Shown: piece after piece, positions 42,705 through 52,221 of the stretch | Layout of the letters: each line of letters begins with the position of its first letter | Position numbering within the stretch: the first letter of the stretch is position 1 | Assembly: GCF_014174215.1 (NCBI RefSeq) | Contig: NZ_JABEQL010000007.1 | Location: 62,001 to 126,000, forward strand | Origin: Gluconacetobacter tumulicola | Lineage (GTDB): Bacteria; Pseudomonadota; Alphaproteobacteria; Acetobacterales; Acetobacteraceae | DNA: 64,000 nucleotides | Reading direction: 5' to 3' | The notes under the pieces: model-generated | The model's database searches: none | What the model was told of the DNA's origin: nothing | Seen by the model: the letters and a program-made list of their open reading frames with translations, nothing else | Position numbers and translations under genes: made by a program

Positions 42705-43837
42705 CGATCTTGGCTGCGGCGACCGTTCCGGACGTGCGGCCCGCCTACGCCTACGCCATCGGCATCCCGGCGCGGGACGAGGAACGGTGTATCGTCCCGT
42801 GTCTCGAAGCATGCCGCATAGCCATGGCGCGATGGCCCCAGCCGGGAGTCATCGCCCTCCTGGTCAATAACAGCCGCGACCGCACCGTGGCGCGCGCCCT
42901 TGCATGGGCGCGTCGCACCGGCGCGCCGCTTTGCCTGGCGGAACGCTGCTTTCCCGACGAGGCGGCCCATGCGGGCACCGCGCGCCGTGTCGCCTTCGAT
43001 CTTGCCCGTGCCCGGGTCGGGACGGGCGGATATCTGCTGGCAACGGATGCCGATTCCCGGCCCGACCTGGACTGGCTCCGGGCAAGCCTGGGTCCGCTCG
43101 AAGCCGGCCGGGCGGCAATGGTGTGCGGCACCATAGAGCTCGACCCGCTGGAATTCGCCCGGCTGCCCGCCTGGGTAACCCACAACGGCGCCGTCGAGGA
43201 CCGTTACCGGCGCGCCGCACTGGAACTCACCAGCCTGCTCGATCCCGATCCCGTCAATCCATGGCCGTCCCACGGCACGATATCGGGCGCCAATCTCGCG
43301 CTGTCGGTGGCCGCCTATGACCGGGTCGGCGGCGCGCCGATCGTGCCATATGGCGAGGATCGCGCGCTTGTCCGCCGCTTTCTCGATCATGACCTGCCCG
43401 TTCTCTATAGCGATGCCTCGCGCGTCGTGACCTCATGCCGGCTGGAGGGCCGGGCGCCGGGCGGCATGGCGGATACGATCGCCTCCCGCCTTGCCGGCGG
43501 CCAGCATTGGTGCGACGAGAGCCTGGAACCCGCCCGGCAGACATGGTTCCGCGCCCATGCGCGCGCGCAGCTTCGCCGGACATTTCGCGACTGTCGACAA
43601 CGGGATGCGGCTCTGACCGAGGCCGGATTGTCCTGCGAGCAGCGCCGGATGGCCCCCTCCTTTACCGGCTTCGGCGCCTTGTGGGCGTTTGTCGAAGCCA
43701 CCAGCCCTCGCCTCGCGCGGCGGCGCATGTCGTGGGAAGAGATGGCGGCCGAGCTGCCCGCTCTGGAAAGGCTGCGAGACGATTGGGCGGCTTCCGTCGC
43801 GACCGCGCGGATCAGGCCGGCGGAGGAGATCGCGTGA
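42701..43837 (+). CDS. GT2-like glycosyltransferase
   Basis: A 378-aa GT-A-fold glycosyltransferase. '[20 protein letters not shown]' is the nucleotide-sugar entry region, '[18 protein letters not shown]' the second strand and '[17 protein letters not shown]' the DxD-type metal site. No membrane segment, so it is soluble. GTG 42701 overlaps the catalase TGA (GTGA), strong evidence for coupling. The donor and acceptor are unknown. Second in the katE unit. Confidence 0.8.
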   Translation: MTILAAATVPDVRPAYAYAIGIPARDEERCIVPCLEACRIAMARWPQPGVIALLVNNSRDRTVARALAWARRTGAPLCLAERCFPDEAAHAGTARRVAFDLARARVGTGGYLLATDADSRPDLDWLRASLGPLEAGRAAMVCGTIELDPLEFARLPAWVTHNGAVEDRYRRAALELTSLLDPDPVNPWPSHGTISGANLALSVAAYDRVGGAPIVPYGEDRALVRRFLDHDLPVLYSDASRVVTSCRLEGRAPGGMADTIASRLAGGQHWCDESLEPARQTWFRAHARAQLRRTFRDCRQRDAALTEAGLSCEQRRMAPSFTGFGALWAFVEATSPRLARRRMSWEEMAAELPALERLRDDWAASVATARIRPAEEIA

Positions 43838-44970
43838 GCCGCCCTCTCGCCATCTCCCTGCGATGCCATGAAGCCGGCGAATATGATGCGCTGATGGATT
43901 GGCTCACGGAACGCGCCGACATGGCGGAGACCGACCCGGCGGGGCTTGCCCCCGAGATGGAGGCTCTCCGCCAGGCCGGCCTGCTGGCAGCCTGCCTGCC
44001 TGATGCCGAGGGAGGGCAGGGTCTGGGGCTCGGCGCGGAAACCGCGATCACCGCCTTCGAACTGCTGCGGCGGATGGGCCGCGCGAACCTCTCGGTCGCC
44101 CGGCTGTTCGAAGGGCATATGAATGCGGTAAAGCTTCTGCACCTTTATGACGGCCCGGGGGCACGTGTCGCGCCGGCCGTGCGGAACGGTGCTTTGCTCG
44201 GCGTCTGGGGCGCAGACGGGGCGCGTCCGCTTCGTGGCTTTGCGACCGGCGGCGGGCTGCGGCTGGAGGGCGAGAAGATCTTCGCCTCTGGTCTGGGGCT
44301 GGTGCGCTTCGCCATCGTGACCCTGCGCGACGGCATTGCCGATGATGGGCCCGACCGCCTGGCCCTGGTCGACGTGTCCGATCCCGCGCGTCAGGACCCG
44401 TCGGCATGGAAAGCCTCCGGAATGCGCGCCACGGTCTCGGGCCGCTTCGATTTCAGCGGACTGGAGATCGACGCCGGCCATATCATCGGCCAGCCGGGCG
44501 ATTATGTGCGCGAACCGCATTTCGAGGGCGGGATCTGGCGCTATTGCGCGGCGCATCTGGGCGGCGCCGAGGCACTGGTCGCGCTGTGGCGCGACGCCCT
44601 CGCCACACGCGGCCGGCTGGACGACCCGATGCAGCTTGGGCGCTATGCGCGGGCGGTGTCGCTCTGCCGGGCCATGGCAAGCCTGCTGCGCGAGACGGCC
44701 CGGACCGTCGAGGCGGCGACGGACGAGCGGGAGGCCATCGACGCAGCGGTCGCCGCCGCCCTTCTGGCCCGCCAGTTCGTCGAGGAAGGCTGTGTCGAAA
44801 TCCTGCAGCTTGCGGAAAAATCGCTTGGGACCGCAGCCTATATGACAGGGACCCCGATCGAACGGGTCCGGCGCGACCTCTCGATATTCCTGCGCCAGGC
44901 CGCGCCGGATGCCAAGCTGCTCAAGGCCGGCCGGCTGCTGGCAGGCGCGTCCGATGCCGCGCCATGGTGA
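43834..44970 (+). CDS. Acyl-CoA dehydrogenase family protein
   Basis: A 378-aa acyl-CoA/acyl-ACP dehydrogenase-fold flavoprotein. 'LLAACLPDAEGGQGLGLGAE', 'LRLEGEKIFASGLGLVRFA', 'WKASGMRATVSGRFDFSGLE' and 'YMTGTPIERVRRDLSIFLRQ' follow family order. GTG 43834 (GGAGGAG upstream) overlaps the preceding TGA as GTGA. It probably oxidizes or modifies an acyl chain within this cassette, not central beta-oxidation, given the neighbours (inference). The conserved active base is not certain by eye. Confidence 0.8.
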   Translation: MSRPLAISLRCHEAGEYDALMDWLTERADMAETDPAGLAPEMEALRQAGLLAACLPDAEGGQGLGLGAETAITAFELLRRMGRANLSVARLFEGHMNAVKLLHLYDGPGARVAPAVRNGALLGVWGADGARPLRGFATGGGLRLEGEKIFASGLGLVRFAIVTLRDGIADDGPDRLALVDVSDPARQDPSAWKASGMRATVSGRFDFSGLEIDAGHIIGQPGDYVREPHFEGGIWRYCAAHLGGAEALVALWRDALATRGRLDDPMQLGRYARAVSLCRAMASLLRETARTVEAATDEREAIDAAVAAALLARQFVEEGCVEILQLAEKSLGTAAYMTGTPIERVRRDLSIFLRQAAPDAKLLKAGRLLAGASDAAPW

Positions 44971-45713
44971 CGCAATTCGCCGAGGGTGCGATCGTCAGGG
45001 CCGGGCGACAGGCCCGCTCCATCGAGATCGCGGCGCTGACCGGGCCCGGCAATGTGCTGGTGCTGACGCCACATCCCGATGATGAATCGCTCGGTTGCGG
45101 CCGCGCCATCGCGGCGGCCAGCCGCGCGGGCAGGGACGTGCTTGTCGTGGTCCTCACCGACGGCCGGCTGTCACATCCCCATTCGCGGCTTTTCCCGGCA
45201 GACAGGCTGATCGCCCTCCGGCAGGCGGAACTGGTCGAAGCGACGCGGCTGCTGACGCGGGGCACGGGCGAGATCATCACGCTCGGCTTCCCCGACCAGG
45301 GCGTGCCGGAAGCGCAGGCCGATCGCGCGGCGGTGCGGGACCAGTTGCTGCACCTGATCGACGCCCGGAATGTGACCTCTCTCTGGACGACATGGGAGCA
45401 GGACCCCCATCCCGACCATCGCTGCGCGGCCGCAATCGCGCGCCAGGTCGCGGATGCAAGAGCGGGGCTCGGATTCTGGCGCTACCCGGTCTGGGGGCGC
45501 TTCATCGAAGATGCGCCACGGGCAGGGGATGTCCTCTATCGCTTCGATGGCGCGCCCTTCCGGCCCGAGAAGCGGGCGGCCATCGACGCCTATCGCTCCC
45601 AGATGACGGACCTGATCCCGGATGATCCCGACGGGTTCGTCATGGACGCCCGCGCCCGCCGCCATTTCCTCGAAAGCCCGGAATTGTTCATCGGGGACGG
45701 CAATCATGTCTGA
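44964..45713 (+). CDS. PIG-L family deacetylase
   Basis: A 249-aa zinc-dependent N-deacetylase of the PIG-L/LmbE superfamily, which removes acetyl from GlcNAc-containing substrates. Motif HPDDE at H37-E41 ('VLVLTPHPDDESLGCG') and the distal 'QDPHPDHRCAAAIARQ' supply the zinc ligands and base. ATG 44964 overlaps the acyl-CoA dehydrogenase stop. It runs 8 bp into the methyltransferase start. In some genomes the PIG-L and methyltransferase are a single fused protein, which supports a joint task (family knowledge). Confidence 0.88.
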   Translation: MVTQFAEGAIVRAGRQARSIEIAALTGPGNVLVLTPHPDDESLGCGRAIAAASRAGRDVLVVVLTDGRLSHPHSRLFPADRLIALRQAELVEATRLLTRGTGEIITLGFPDQGVPEAQADRAAVRDQLLHLIDARNVTSLWTTWEQDPHPDHRCAAAIARQVADARAGLGFWRYPVWGRFIEDAPRAGDVLYRFDGAPFRPEKRAAIDAYRSQMTDLIPDDPDGFVMDARARRHFLESPELFIGDGNHV

Positions 45714-46320
45714 ACGTGCCGCGCGGTTCGACCGGCTCTATTCGGGTGATATCGATCCGTGGGGATTTCGCAGCTCGACCTATGAGAGAGACAAATATCG
45801 GGCGACCCTGCATGCCCTGCCGCGACCCCATTATGCCGTCGCGATCGAGGCCGGATGTTCGATCGGCGAGCTGACCCGGCTGCTGTCCTGGCGCTGCGAT
45901 CGCGTCATCGGTCTCGATCTTTCCGCTGTTGCGCTGGACGAAGCGAGGCGACGGAATGCCGACCGGCCGAACATCGCGTTCCGCGAGGGCGAATTGCCGG
46001 GCGCCTGGCCCGACGAAAGCGCGGTCGACCTGCTTGTCCTGTCGGAAGTCCTGTATTTCCTCGCGCCGGACGAAATTCGAGATCTCACGCAGCGGGTCGC
46101 GACGAACTGGTCCCCCGGCGGCGACTGTGTACTCGTCAATTATCTCGGACCAACGGGGGAAGGTCTGCAAGGCGGCGAAGCTGCCGAGCTTTTCATAACA
46201 TCCATGAAGGCACTCGCCGGAATCCGGCAGGAAGTACGAATCACGAAAAGCCGTTACCGGCTCGATGTCCTGACGCGTGACCCTTCGCTGTCCATGATGC
46301 GGCAGGGGAATGGGCCGTGA
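45706..46320 (+). CDS. NodS-like SAM-dependent methyltransferase
   Basis: A 204-aa class I methyltransferase. The SAM motif I is 'AIEAGCSIGELTRLLS', followed by 'DRVIGLDLSAVALDEARR'; motif 'VDLLVLSEVLYFLAPDEIRD' is the post-motif region. Similar to NodS, which N-methylates the deacetylated sugar of Nod factors. Overlaps the PIG-L gene by 8 bp; last gene of the unit. Target is likely the deacetylated amine, an inference from position. Confidence 0.85.
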   Translation: MSERAARFDRLYSGDIDPWGFRSSTYERDKYRATLHALPRPHYAVAIEAGCSIGELTRLLSWRCDRVIGLDLSAVALDEARRRNADRPNIAFREGELPGAWPDESAVDLLVLSEVLYFLAPDEIRDLTQRVATNWSPGGDCVLVNYLGPTGEGLQGGEAAELFITSMKALAGIRQEVRITKSRYRLDVLTRDPSLSMMRQGNGP

Positions 46321-46384
46321 TGGCCCTGCCTTCTCTCCATGGAGAAATACAGATCACGCGTTGCTGCTGTCCCGTCGGTTCTGA

Positions 46385-47863
46385 TCAGGCTCCGCGATCT
46401 TTCCAGACGCTGACGGCATCAATGCCGGTTCTCAGCAACTCTGCCGCACGGGCCTGCGTATCGGCCTCGACATAGACGCGCAGTTCCGGGGCGTTGCCCG
46501 ACGGACGCAGATGGATGATCTCGCCATTGGCGAAAGTCATGCGCAATCCATCCGTCTGGTCGACATGCGCCAGATCTTCGGGCGTCCGGATAAAGCCCAG
46601 TGCCATCGCGCCTTCGGCGGGATGGCTGGCGAGCTTTCCGATTTCCGCCAGACTTTGCGCGGTCGGCATGTTCTCCAGCCGGTCGCTGAGCGTGAAACGC
46701 GGCGGCAGCGTGGCGACGAGGGCGGCAAGGCCGGTCTTTTCCCGGCGGGCTGCGACCAGGGCACACAGCATGGGCAGCACGGAGTCGCGCGTCGGCAGCG
46801 CATGCAGTGTCCGGCCGTCCTTCTGGATATCCGTCGCCAGCAGGAAGCCGCCATTGGCCTCATAACCGACGGAGGGCGTGATGCCGGCCTCGGCGGCGTC
46901 GGTCATGGCGGCGACGACGAACGGCGAGCCGATGCGGGTGCGCCGGACATCCCGCGCGAAGCCGCTCTTTTCCAGTGCCGTATTGCTGCTGACGGGCGTG
47001 GTGACGGCAGCGGCGCCGAGAAAGCGCGCGGCCAGGATGCCCAGCACATCGCCGCGCAGCCAGTTGCCCTGGGCATCGGCCAGCAGGGGGCGGTCGGAAT
47101 CGCCGTCGGTGGTCAGGATGGCATCAAGCGTGCCGTCCGCCGCCCAGTCGCGCGCCAGCGCGGCATCCTCGGGGCGCACGGCCTCGGTATCGACGGGGAT
47201 GAAGCTCTCCGCACGGCCCAGGGGCACCGCCGTGCCGCCCAGGGCCTCGACCACCCGCACCAGCACATCGCGGCCGACGGCGGAATGCTGATAGACGCCC
47301 AATGTCAGGTCGGACAGCGCATCCGGGCCGAAGAATGCACGATAGCGCGCGACATAGCCGGGCACGACATCGGTCAGCTCGGGCAGTTCGACCGGTGCGA
47401 CCAGGGCGCCGTCAGCATCGAACCAGCCTTCGGGCAGGTCCACGCCCAGCGTGCGCATGGCGGCTTCGTCTGATTTCAGGAACTCGCCGCGCGCGCGGTT
47501 GAACTTGATGCCGTTGCGGTCGGCGGGGATATGGCTGCCCGTGACCATCAGGGACGGATATCCCTGCGCGAACGCATGCAGGCACAGTGCGGGGGTGGGA
47601 ACATACCCACAGAAGACCGGCTCGCCCTCCATATGCCGGATGGCAGTCACGCAGGCGCGCAGGATGCGGGGCGTGCTGGGGCGCAGATCGCCCGCGACCG
47701 CGACCGGCGTGCCGGGCGCGAACTCGCCGAGCGTCGCCAGATGCCGAAGATAGCCGACCGTATAGGCGAAGCAGACCGCATCGGTCATCGCGGTGACAAG
47801 GCCCCGGGCGCCACTGGTGCCGAAGGCAACGCCGGACTGAGTCATCCATTCGGCTATCTTCAT
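46385..47863 (-). CDS. Phosphohexomutase (phosphomannomutase/phosphoglucomutase family)
   Basis: A 492-aa enzyme that moves a phosphate between C1 and C6 of a hexose. The active serine is in 'LMVTGSHIPADRNGIKFNRA', the metal-binding loop is 'TTDGDSDRPLLAD', the sugar-binding loop is 'GYEANGGFLL', and the phosphate-binding loop is 'RPSGNAPELRVYVEA'. Start 'VAFGTSGARGLVTAM' is the family N-terminus. The ATG at 47863 has AAGAG upstream. Feeds nucleotide sugars, e.g. for the nearby polysaccharide genes. Glucose versus mannose preference is not resolvable. Confidence 0.9.
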   Translation of the reverse strand: MKIAEWMTQSGVAFGTSGARGLVTAMTDAVCFAYTVGYLRHLATLGEFAPGTPVAVAGDLRPSTPRILRACVTAIRHMEGEPVFCGYVPTPALCLHAFAQGYPSLMVTGSHIPADRNGIKFNRARGEFLKSDEAAMRTLGVDLPEGWFDADGALVAPVELPELTDVVPGYVARYRAFFGPDALSDLTLGVYQHSAVGRDVLVRVVEALGGTAVPLGRAESFIPVDTEAVRPEDAALARDWAADGTLDAILTTDGDSDRPLLADAQGNWLRGDVLGILAARFLGAAAVTTPVSSNTALEKSGFARDVRRTRIGSPFVVAAMTDAAEAGITPSVGYEANGGFLLATDIQKDGRTLHALPTRDSVLPMLCALVAARREKTGLAALVATLPPRFTLSDRLENMPTAQSLAEIGKLASHPAEGAMALGFIRTPEDLAHVDQTDGLRMTFANGEIIHLRPSGNAPELRVYVEADTQARAAELLRTGIDAVSVWKDRGA

Positions 47864-48040
47864 GAGACACTCTTTCGAAAGAGACGATGATCCATCATCT
47901 CATCTTGGGGGGAAACCATCTCCGAGGAAACCTTCTCCGGCAAACGCGCGGCACGGTCTACGTTTCCATGCGTCGTCAGGGTGGTTAAGCGTTCCAAAAC
48001 AGCTCCGTGGCCCCTGTACCATCAGCATCGAAGATCGTCC

Positions 48041-48106
48041 AACCCCGATGACCCGGCGTTTTCCCCTCCCTCGCGCAGCCGGGGGGGGGGAGAGGTCATC
48101 GGGGTT
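48041..48106. repeat. REP-like palindromic element at the 3' end of crcB
   Basis: Perfect 13-bp arms AACCCCGATGACC (48041-48053) and its complement at 48094-48106 flank a 40-nt core with a C-rich arm and a run of ten G (48081-48090). A second 8-bp hairpin (48109-48116/48123-48130, CCCGACCC) lies next to it inside the crcB coding end. Resembles repetitive extragenic palindromes. Likely transcript 3'-end structure. Confidence 0.6.
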
Positions 48107-48524
48107 CTCCCGACCCGGCTGTGGGTCGGGGAGGATTGAGGGCCTGGGCGGCGACATAGCCGGCCGTCACGCTGGCCATACCCAGCGTGACGGACAGCAC
48201 GATATTGAGCAGCGCCCGCCCGGGCGCCCCGCCGCGCAGCAGGTCCAGCGTCTGGAGCGTGAAGGATGAAAAGGTCGTGTATCCGCCGCAGATGCCCACC
48301 ATGAACATCAGCCGGGCGGTATCGGGCACCTGGAAGCGGGCATTGCCGACCGTCAGCGTGCCGAAAAACGCAATGGCGAACGATCCGGACAGGTTGATCA
48401 GGATCGTTCCCCAGGGAAGGGTCTGGCTGATGCGCGCGGTCGCCAGACCGACCCAATAGCGCATCAGGGTGCCGCAGGCACCGGCCAGGGCGATGCCGAG
48501 AGACGTCATGATATTGGAATTCAT
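48096..48524 (-). CDS. crcB: Fluoride exporter CrcB/FluC
   Basis: A 142-aa four-helix inner-membrane channel exporting fluoride. Helices begin 'LGIALAGACGTLMRYWVG', 'PWGTILINLSGSFAIAFFGT', 'LMFMVGICGGYTTFSSFTLQ' and 'ALLNIVLSVTLGMASVTAGY'. The conserved GGYTTFSSFTLQT carries the fluoride-path Phe and Thr. The last 13 residues (NPPRPTAGSGEPR) are coded by the palindromic element. Start ATG 48524 overlaps the Usp stop (ATGA); ATG 48509 is possible. Co-expressed with the upstream Usp gene. Confidence 0.93.
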   Translation of the reverse strand: MNSNIMTSLGIALAGACGTLMRYWVGLATARISQTLPWGTILINLSGSFAIAFFGTLTVGNARFQVPDTARLMFMVGICGGYTTFSSFTLQTLDLLRGGAPGRALLNIVLSVTLGMASVTAGYVAAQALNPPRPTAGSGEPR

Positions 48525-49369
48525 GCGATAGGGTCTTCGATACCGTGATGACAGGTCAGGATGGGCAGCGTGGCGTGGGCGAGCAGATCGCGCGTCGGGC
48601 CGCCGAACAGAAATTCCAGGAAGCGCGAATGCGTATAGGCGCCCATGATCAGCAGGTCGCCCCGCGCGGCCAGCGCATGGGCGCGGATCTCCGCGCCGAT
48701 CCTGTCACGAGGGGCCACGAAGCGGTCGATCGTGACCGGCACGCCGCGATCGACCAGCATCCGGGCCCGGTCCGGCGGCGCTTCGGCCGTGTCATGCGCC
48801 GTGCCGATCAGGAAGGTGACATGCTCGGCCGCTTCCAGAAGCGGCTGGGCCGCGTCCAGGGCCCGGTCGAGGGCGGGTGAGGGATGCCATGCGACGATCG
48901 GGCGCCGGCCGACCGTGTCGCAGGCCTGCAAGGGGGCAATCAGGACCGTGGCACCCGCATCGTACAGGGCGCCGGAAAAGGCTTGGCCGATCGTCTGCCG
49001 GTCATCCGCACGTGGGCGGCTGATGACGGCCAGATCGGCCAGTCGGGCCTCCCGGGCCACGATCTCGCGGATATCGCCGGCCATTTCGACCCATTCCACC
49101 TTGGCGGCGATCGGGTGGCCGGCCGCCCCGATCCACTGGCGGGCAATGTCGTGCAGCCGCTTCGCGCGGCTGGCGATCTCGGCGGCGAAGGCCCTCCGCT
49201 GGTCGGGTGTGGGGATGCCTTCGTCCGGCGCCTGGAAAGCCGGGTCGGTCGCCGGTTCGGGATGAAGCAGGCGGATGTCGTGCCCATCCAGCCGCCTGGC
49301 CAGTTCCCCTGCGGCCTGAAGCGTGGACAGGGCGGTCTCCGGCCGGTCCAGAATGGCAAGGATGCGCAT
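48521..49369 (-). CDS. Universal stress protein (UspA family)
   Basis: A 282-aa protein with two Usp-like halves. The C-terminal nucleotide-binding signature is 'GDLLIMGAYTHSRFLEFLFG' followed by 'TRDLLAHATLPIL'. The N-terminal half, 'MRILAILDRPETALSTLQAA', is the other Usp fold. ATG 49369 has AAGGGG 7 bp upstream. Overlaps crcB, so a stress/fluoride unit. Partner or ligand unknown. About 300 bp follow before the receptor gene. Confidence 0.88.
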   Translation of the reverse strand: MRILAILDRPETALSTLQAAGELARRLDGHDIRLLHPEPATDPAFQAPDEGIPTPDQRRAFAAEIASRAKRLHDIARQWIGAAGHPIAAKVEWVEMAGDIREIVAREARLADLAVISRPRADDRQTIGQAFSGALYDAGATVLIAPLQACDTVGRRPIVAWHPSPALDRALDAAQPLLEAAEHVTFLIGTAHDTAEAPPDRARMLVDRGVPVTIDRFVAPRDRIGAEIRAHALAARGDLLIMGAYTHSRFLEFLFGGPTRDLLAHATLPILTCHHGIEDPIA

Positions 49370-49585
49370 CGCGGCCCCTTCCGTCAGAGATTTCGGACCG
49401 GGACGATATGTAACCCATGCCGGCCATGGGCGCGAGCCAGAGGCGAGGTCACGGGACCATCGTGGAATGAGAGCATCGAGAGCATATGGACGGATTCCTC
49501 CCTTCACGCCCTGTCGGGCCGGGTAGGAATCATCAGCCTCGGCGGCGAGGCGGTTCGACCCCCGAAGGGTCAGGCAGAATCCATT

Positions 49586-49615
49586 GCCGTCCCCAAGAGA
49601 GGCATCGGGGACGGC
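49586..49615. terminator. Hairpin followed by T-rich tail
   Basis: Arms GCCGTCCCC (49586-49594) and GGGGACGGC (49607-49615) with a 12-nt loop; TTTGTGT follows on the plus strand. It lies downstream of the TonB receptor gene (49667), whose transcript would read it on the minus strand without the T-tail. Confidence 0.45.
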
Positions 49616-49632
49616 TTTGTGTCAAGCGCGCG

Positions 49633-49659
49633 GGCTGGCGGCGCACGCGTCCGCCAGCC
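49633..49659 (-). terminator. Hairpin just after the TonB receptor stop
   Basis: Arms GGCTGGCGG (49633-49641) and CCGCCAGCC (49651-49659) around a 9-nt loop, 8 bp past the stop of the minus-strand receptor. A likely terminator, with no T-run. Confidence 0.5.
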
Positions 49660-49666
49660 GCGCGGG

Positions 49667-51979
49667 TCAGAAACGCTGTTCGATGCCGGTCAGGATGGTG
49701 CGGCGCAGCCCGTATTGCGGCGCGCCGACACCGATGCCCGAGCCGCTGCGCAGTTCGTAGCGTTTGTCGAACAGGTTGATCACGTCCAGGCGCAACTGGG
49801 TGCGCTTCAGGAACGGGATATGGAACAGATCCTGGAACGACTGGACGGCGGACAGGTTGAACGTCGCATATTGCGGGATCACGCCCCCGTTGGGAATGTC
49901 GCTGTCCTGGCGCAGGCCACTGCCATAGACCATCGTCGCCGACAGGCGCAGCGGGTGGCCGGTTCGGTAGAAAGCCGTGTAGCTGCCGCCGGCCGACGCC
50001 GTCCAGCGCTGGTCATGGTCCAGATGGACCCAGCGATGCTGGATATAGGCCAGGTCGGCCGGGTCGAAGTTCCATTGGGCGGTGTCGATGTCCTTGCCGA
50101 TCGCGCGCGACCAGGCAAAATTGCCGTAGACGGTAAAGGGCCCATGTTCGTAATCGGTGGCGAATTCGTAGCCATGGACCTGCCCACGCCGGTAATTGAA
50201 GGCGGACAGGATGATGGGCGACCCGAACTGGCCTTCGTCGATCAGATTCTTCGCCAGTTTCACATAGGCGTCGAACGAGGCGTGCCAGCCGGGCAGGATC
50301 TCCTGGGCGAAGCCGGCATCGAAATAATGGTCGCGCTCCGCCTTGACAGTCGTATTCTGGAAATTGGCCGGTGCAGCCGATGTGTTGGCGAATTTTCCAA
50401 GCTGCGCGCCGCTCAGGAGTTCGAACGGGGGAGGGGTGAAATAGCGCGAGTAACCGGCATGGAACGTGCCGCCATGCCAGGGCTGATAGACGATGTTGAT
50501 GCGCGGGCTGACCTGCTTGGAATGAGTATATTCATCCACCCCGTCGAAACGCAGCCCGTAATTGATGGTCAGGTTGCGCAAGGGGCGCCATTCATCCTGG
50601 GCATACAGGCCGTAGAGCCATCCGGTGCGGCCATTGCCGTCATGGATGGAGACAGGCTGGTCGCCAAAGATCGTGCCGCCATCTTCATCGATGCCGGTCT
50701 GCGGGTAGACGGTGGAATCCGTCTTGGAGATCGTGCGTTCGACATAGATCTGGTAGCCGAAACGGACCGTGTGCTGCGCATCGGCATGCCACGTCACGTC
50801 GGTCTGCGAACCGGACGAGAAGACCGAGCGCTGGGCGCGCTGGGCGATGCCGTTATAGACCAGATCCCCCAGCGGATCGGGGGAATAGCCCAGCGAACTG
50901 TAGCGGACCACGGCCGAACTCTGCAGGCTGATACTGCCGATATCCTTTTGCAGAGACAGGATTCCGAAATCGGTGATCTGCTTCTGGCGTTCGTTCAGGC
51001 TGGCACTGTCGACGCTGCCGTACAGATTCTGCGACAGGGCGCTGTCGAGGAAGGACGGGTTGGCAAACTGCCTCTGCTGGCCGGGATTGTTCGGAAGCTG
51101 ATATTCGGCGTTCGACACGCCGGCCGTCAGGCTGATGCGCGTGTCGTCATCGGCCGTATAGCGCAGATGGCCGAGGAAATGGTACTGGTTCGTCAGATCG
51201 TGCAGGGCATTGAAATCCGGCGTCGGATTTTCGACGCCCACGCGATCATGCACGAAATCGGCGGTCGCGAAATAATCCCATCGTCCGGCATGGCCGCCAT
51301 ATTGCAGGGACGGAAAGAAGTAATCGCGTGCACCACCATAGATCGACACGTCCCCGCCCGGATCGGCGCTGCCGGTCTTGGTGGTGATATCGATCACGCC
51401 GGCCTGCAGGAAGCCATATTCGCTGGGCAGCGCGCCCGTCGTCAGCGACATGGAATGGGCAAAGCGCGTCATCAGCGTCTGGCCGAAGACGCTCATGCCT
51501 TCGGGCAGCTCCACGCCGTCCAGGCGGAACTGCACTTCATTATGGTCGCCGCGAACATGGATCTGCCCGTAACTGTCCTGCGCGACGCCGGGGGCCTGCA
51601 ACAGGACGGAATTCAGCGGCGCGTTGTCGCCGCCGGGAATGGTTTCGATATCGCGCCGCGTGAAACGATAGGTGGTGGCGCCCGTGGACGATTGGAGTGC
51701 CGCGCGCGTCACGTCGAGATGCGCATTGACCAGGATATGTTCCTCGTTGGCGGCGGTCGCCTCCACGCTGCCGTCGGGCAGGATACGGTCGGTGGCGCGT
51801 GGGGTGGTGAAGGACGACCGGGACGATGTCCCCTGCTGCGTGGTCGTGTTCGACGTTTGGCCGGACGGAGCGGAAGGCTGGGACTGATCCAAGGTCTCCG
51901 CACGGGCTGCCTGCGGCAGGGAAAATGCGGTTCCTGCAAGCAAAACAGCCATGCGAAGCGCGGGTCGAGACGGATTCAT
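49667..51979 (-). CDS. TonB-dependent receptor, plug with FTRRDIETIPGGDNAP
   Basis: A 770-aa outer-membrane receptor. The signal peptide is residues 1-27 ('MAVLLAGTAFSLPQAARAET'). A Gln/Ser/Thr-rich linker follows, then a plug with 'LNSVLLQAPGVAQDSYGQIH' and 'RLDGVELPEGMSVFGQTL'. The barrel ends 'GLRRTILTGIEQRF' with terminal Phe. This plug form ('IHVRGDHNEVQFRLDGVELP') is typical of TonB receptors with carboxypeptidase-like ancestry rather than siderophore ones. ATG 51979 has AGGAT upstream; a TTG at 51982 is weaker. Substrate unknown. Two hairpins follow its stop. Confidence 0.9.
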   Translation of the reverse strand: MNPSRPALRMAVLLAGTAFSLPQAARAETLDQSQPSAPSGQTSNTTTQQGTSSRSSFTTPRATDRILPDGSVEATAANEEHILVNAHLDVTRAALQSSTGATTYRFTRRDIETIPGGDNAPLNSVLLQAPGVAQDSYGQIHVRGDHNEVQFRLDGVELPEGMSVFGQTLMTRFAHSMSLTTGALPSEYGFLQAGVIDITTKTGSADPGGDVSIYGGARDYFFPSLQYGGHAGRWDYFATADFVHDRVGVENPTPDFNALHDLTNQYHFLGHLRYTADDDTRISLTAGVSNAEYQLPNNPGQQRQFANPSFLDSALSQNLYGSVDSASLNERQKQITDFGILSLQKDIGSISLQSSAVVRYSSLGYSPDPLGDLVYNGIAQRAQRSVFSSGSQTDVTWHADAQHTVRFGYQIYVERTISKTDSTVYPQTGIDEDGGTIFGDQPVSIHDGNGRTGWLYGLYAQDEWRPLRNLTINYGLRFDGVDEYTHSKQVSPRINIVYQPWHGGTFHAGYSRYFTPPPFELLSGAQLGKFANTSAAPANFQNTTVKAERDHYFDAGFAQEILPGWHASFDAYVKLAKNLIDEGQFGSPIILSAFNYRRGQVHGYEFATDYEHGPFTVYGNFAWSRAIGKDIDTAQWNFDPADLAYIQHRWVHLDHDQRWTASAGGSYTAFYRTGHPLRLSATMVYGSGLRQDSDIPNGGVIPQYATFNLSAVQSFQDLFHIPFLKRTQLRLDVINLFDKRYELRSGSGIGVGAPQYGLRRTILTGIEQRF

Positions 51980-52221
51980 CAAGGCGATCCTGTTCGTATG
52001 AAAGCCCCCCAGCCTATAAATGGTATGTTATAATGTTGCAATTCATGGGTGGAAAAAGAGCGAATTGCCGGACGATATGTTGTATATCTGCAACAGAAAC
52101 CGGACTCGCCCGTATGGGCAAGGAGTCCGTCAGTCCTGACCGCAGGCGTTTCGCTGTGATTGAAGCTGCCAGTAAGGCACTGCGATCGCGGCGAAATTCC
52201 TGCGTTCGGGCAACGAACTTG

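Noticed and set aside
52030-52221. Possible eroded transposase 3' end between the TonB receptor and rfbD
   Set aside because: Some minus-strand codons vaguely resemble IS5-family C-termini, but no catalytic motif, terminal repeat or target duplication could be found.
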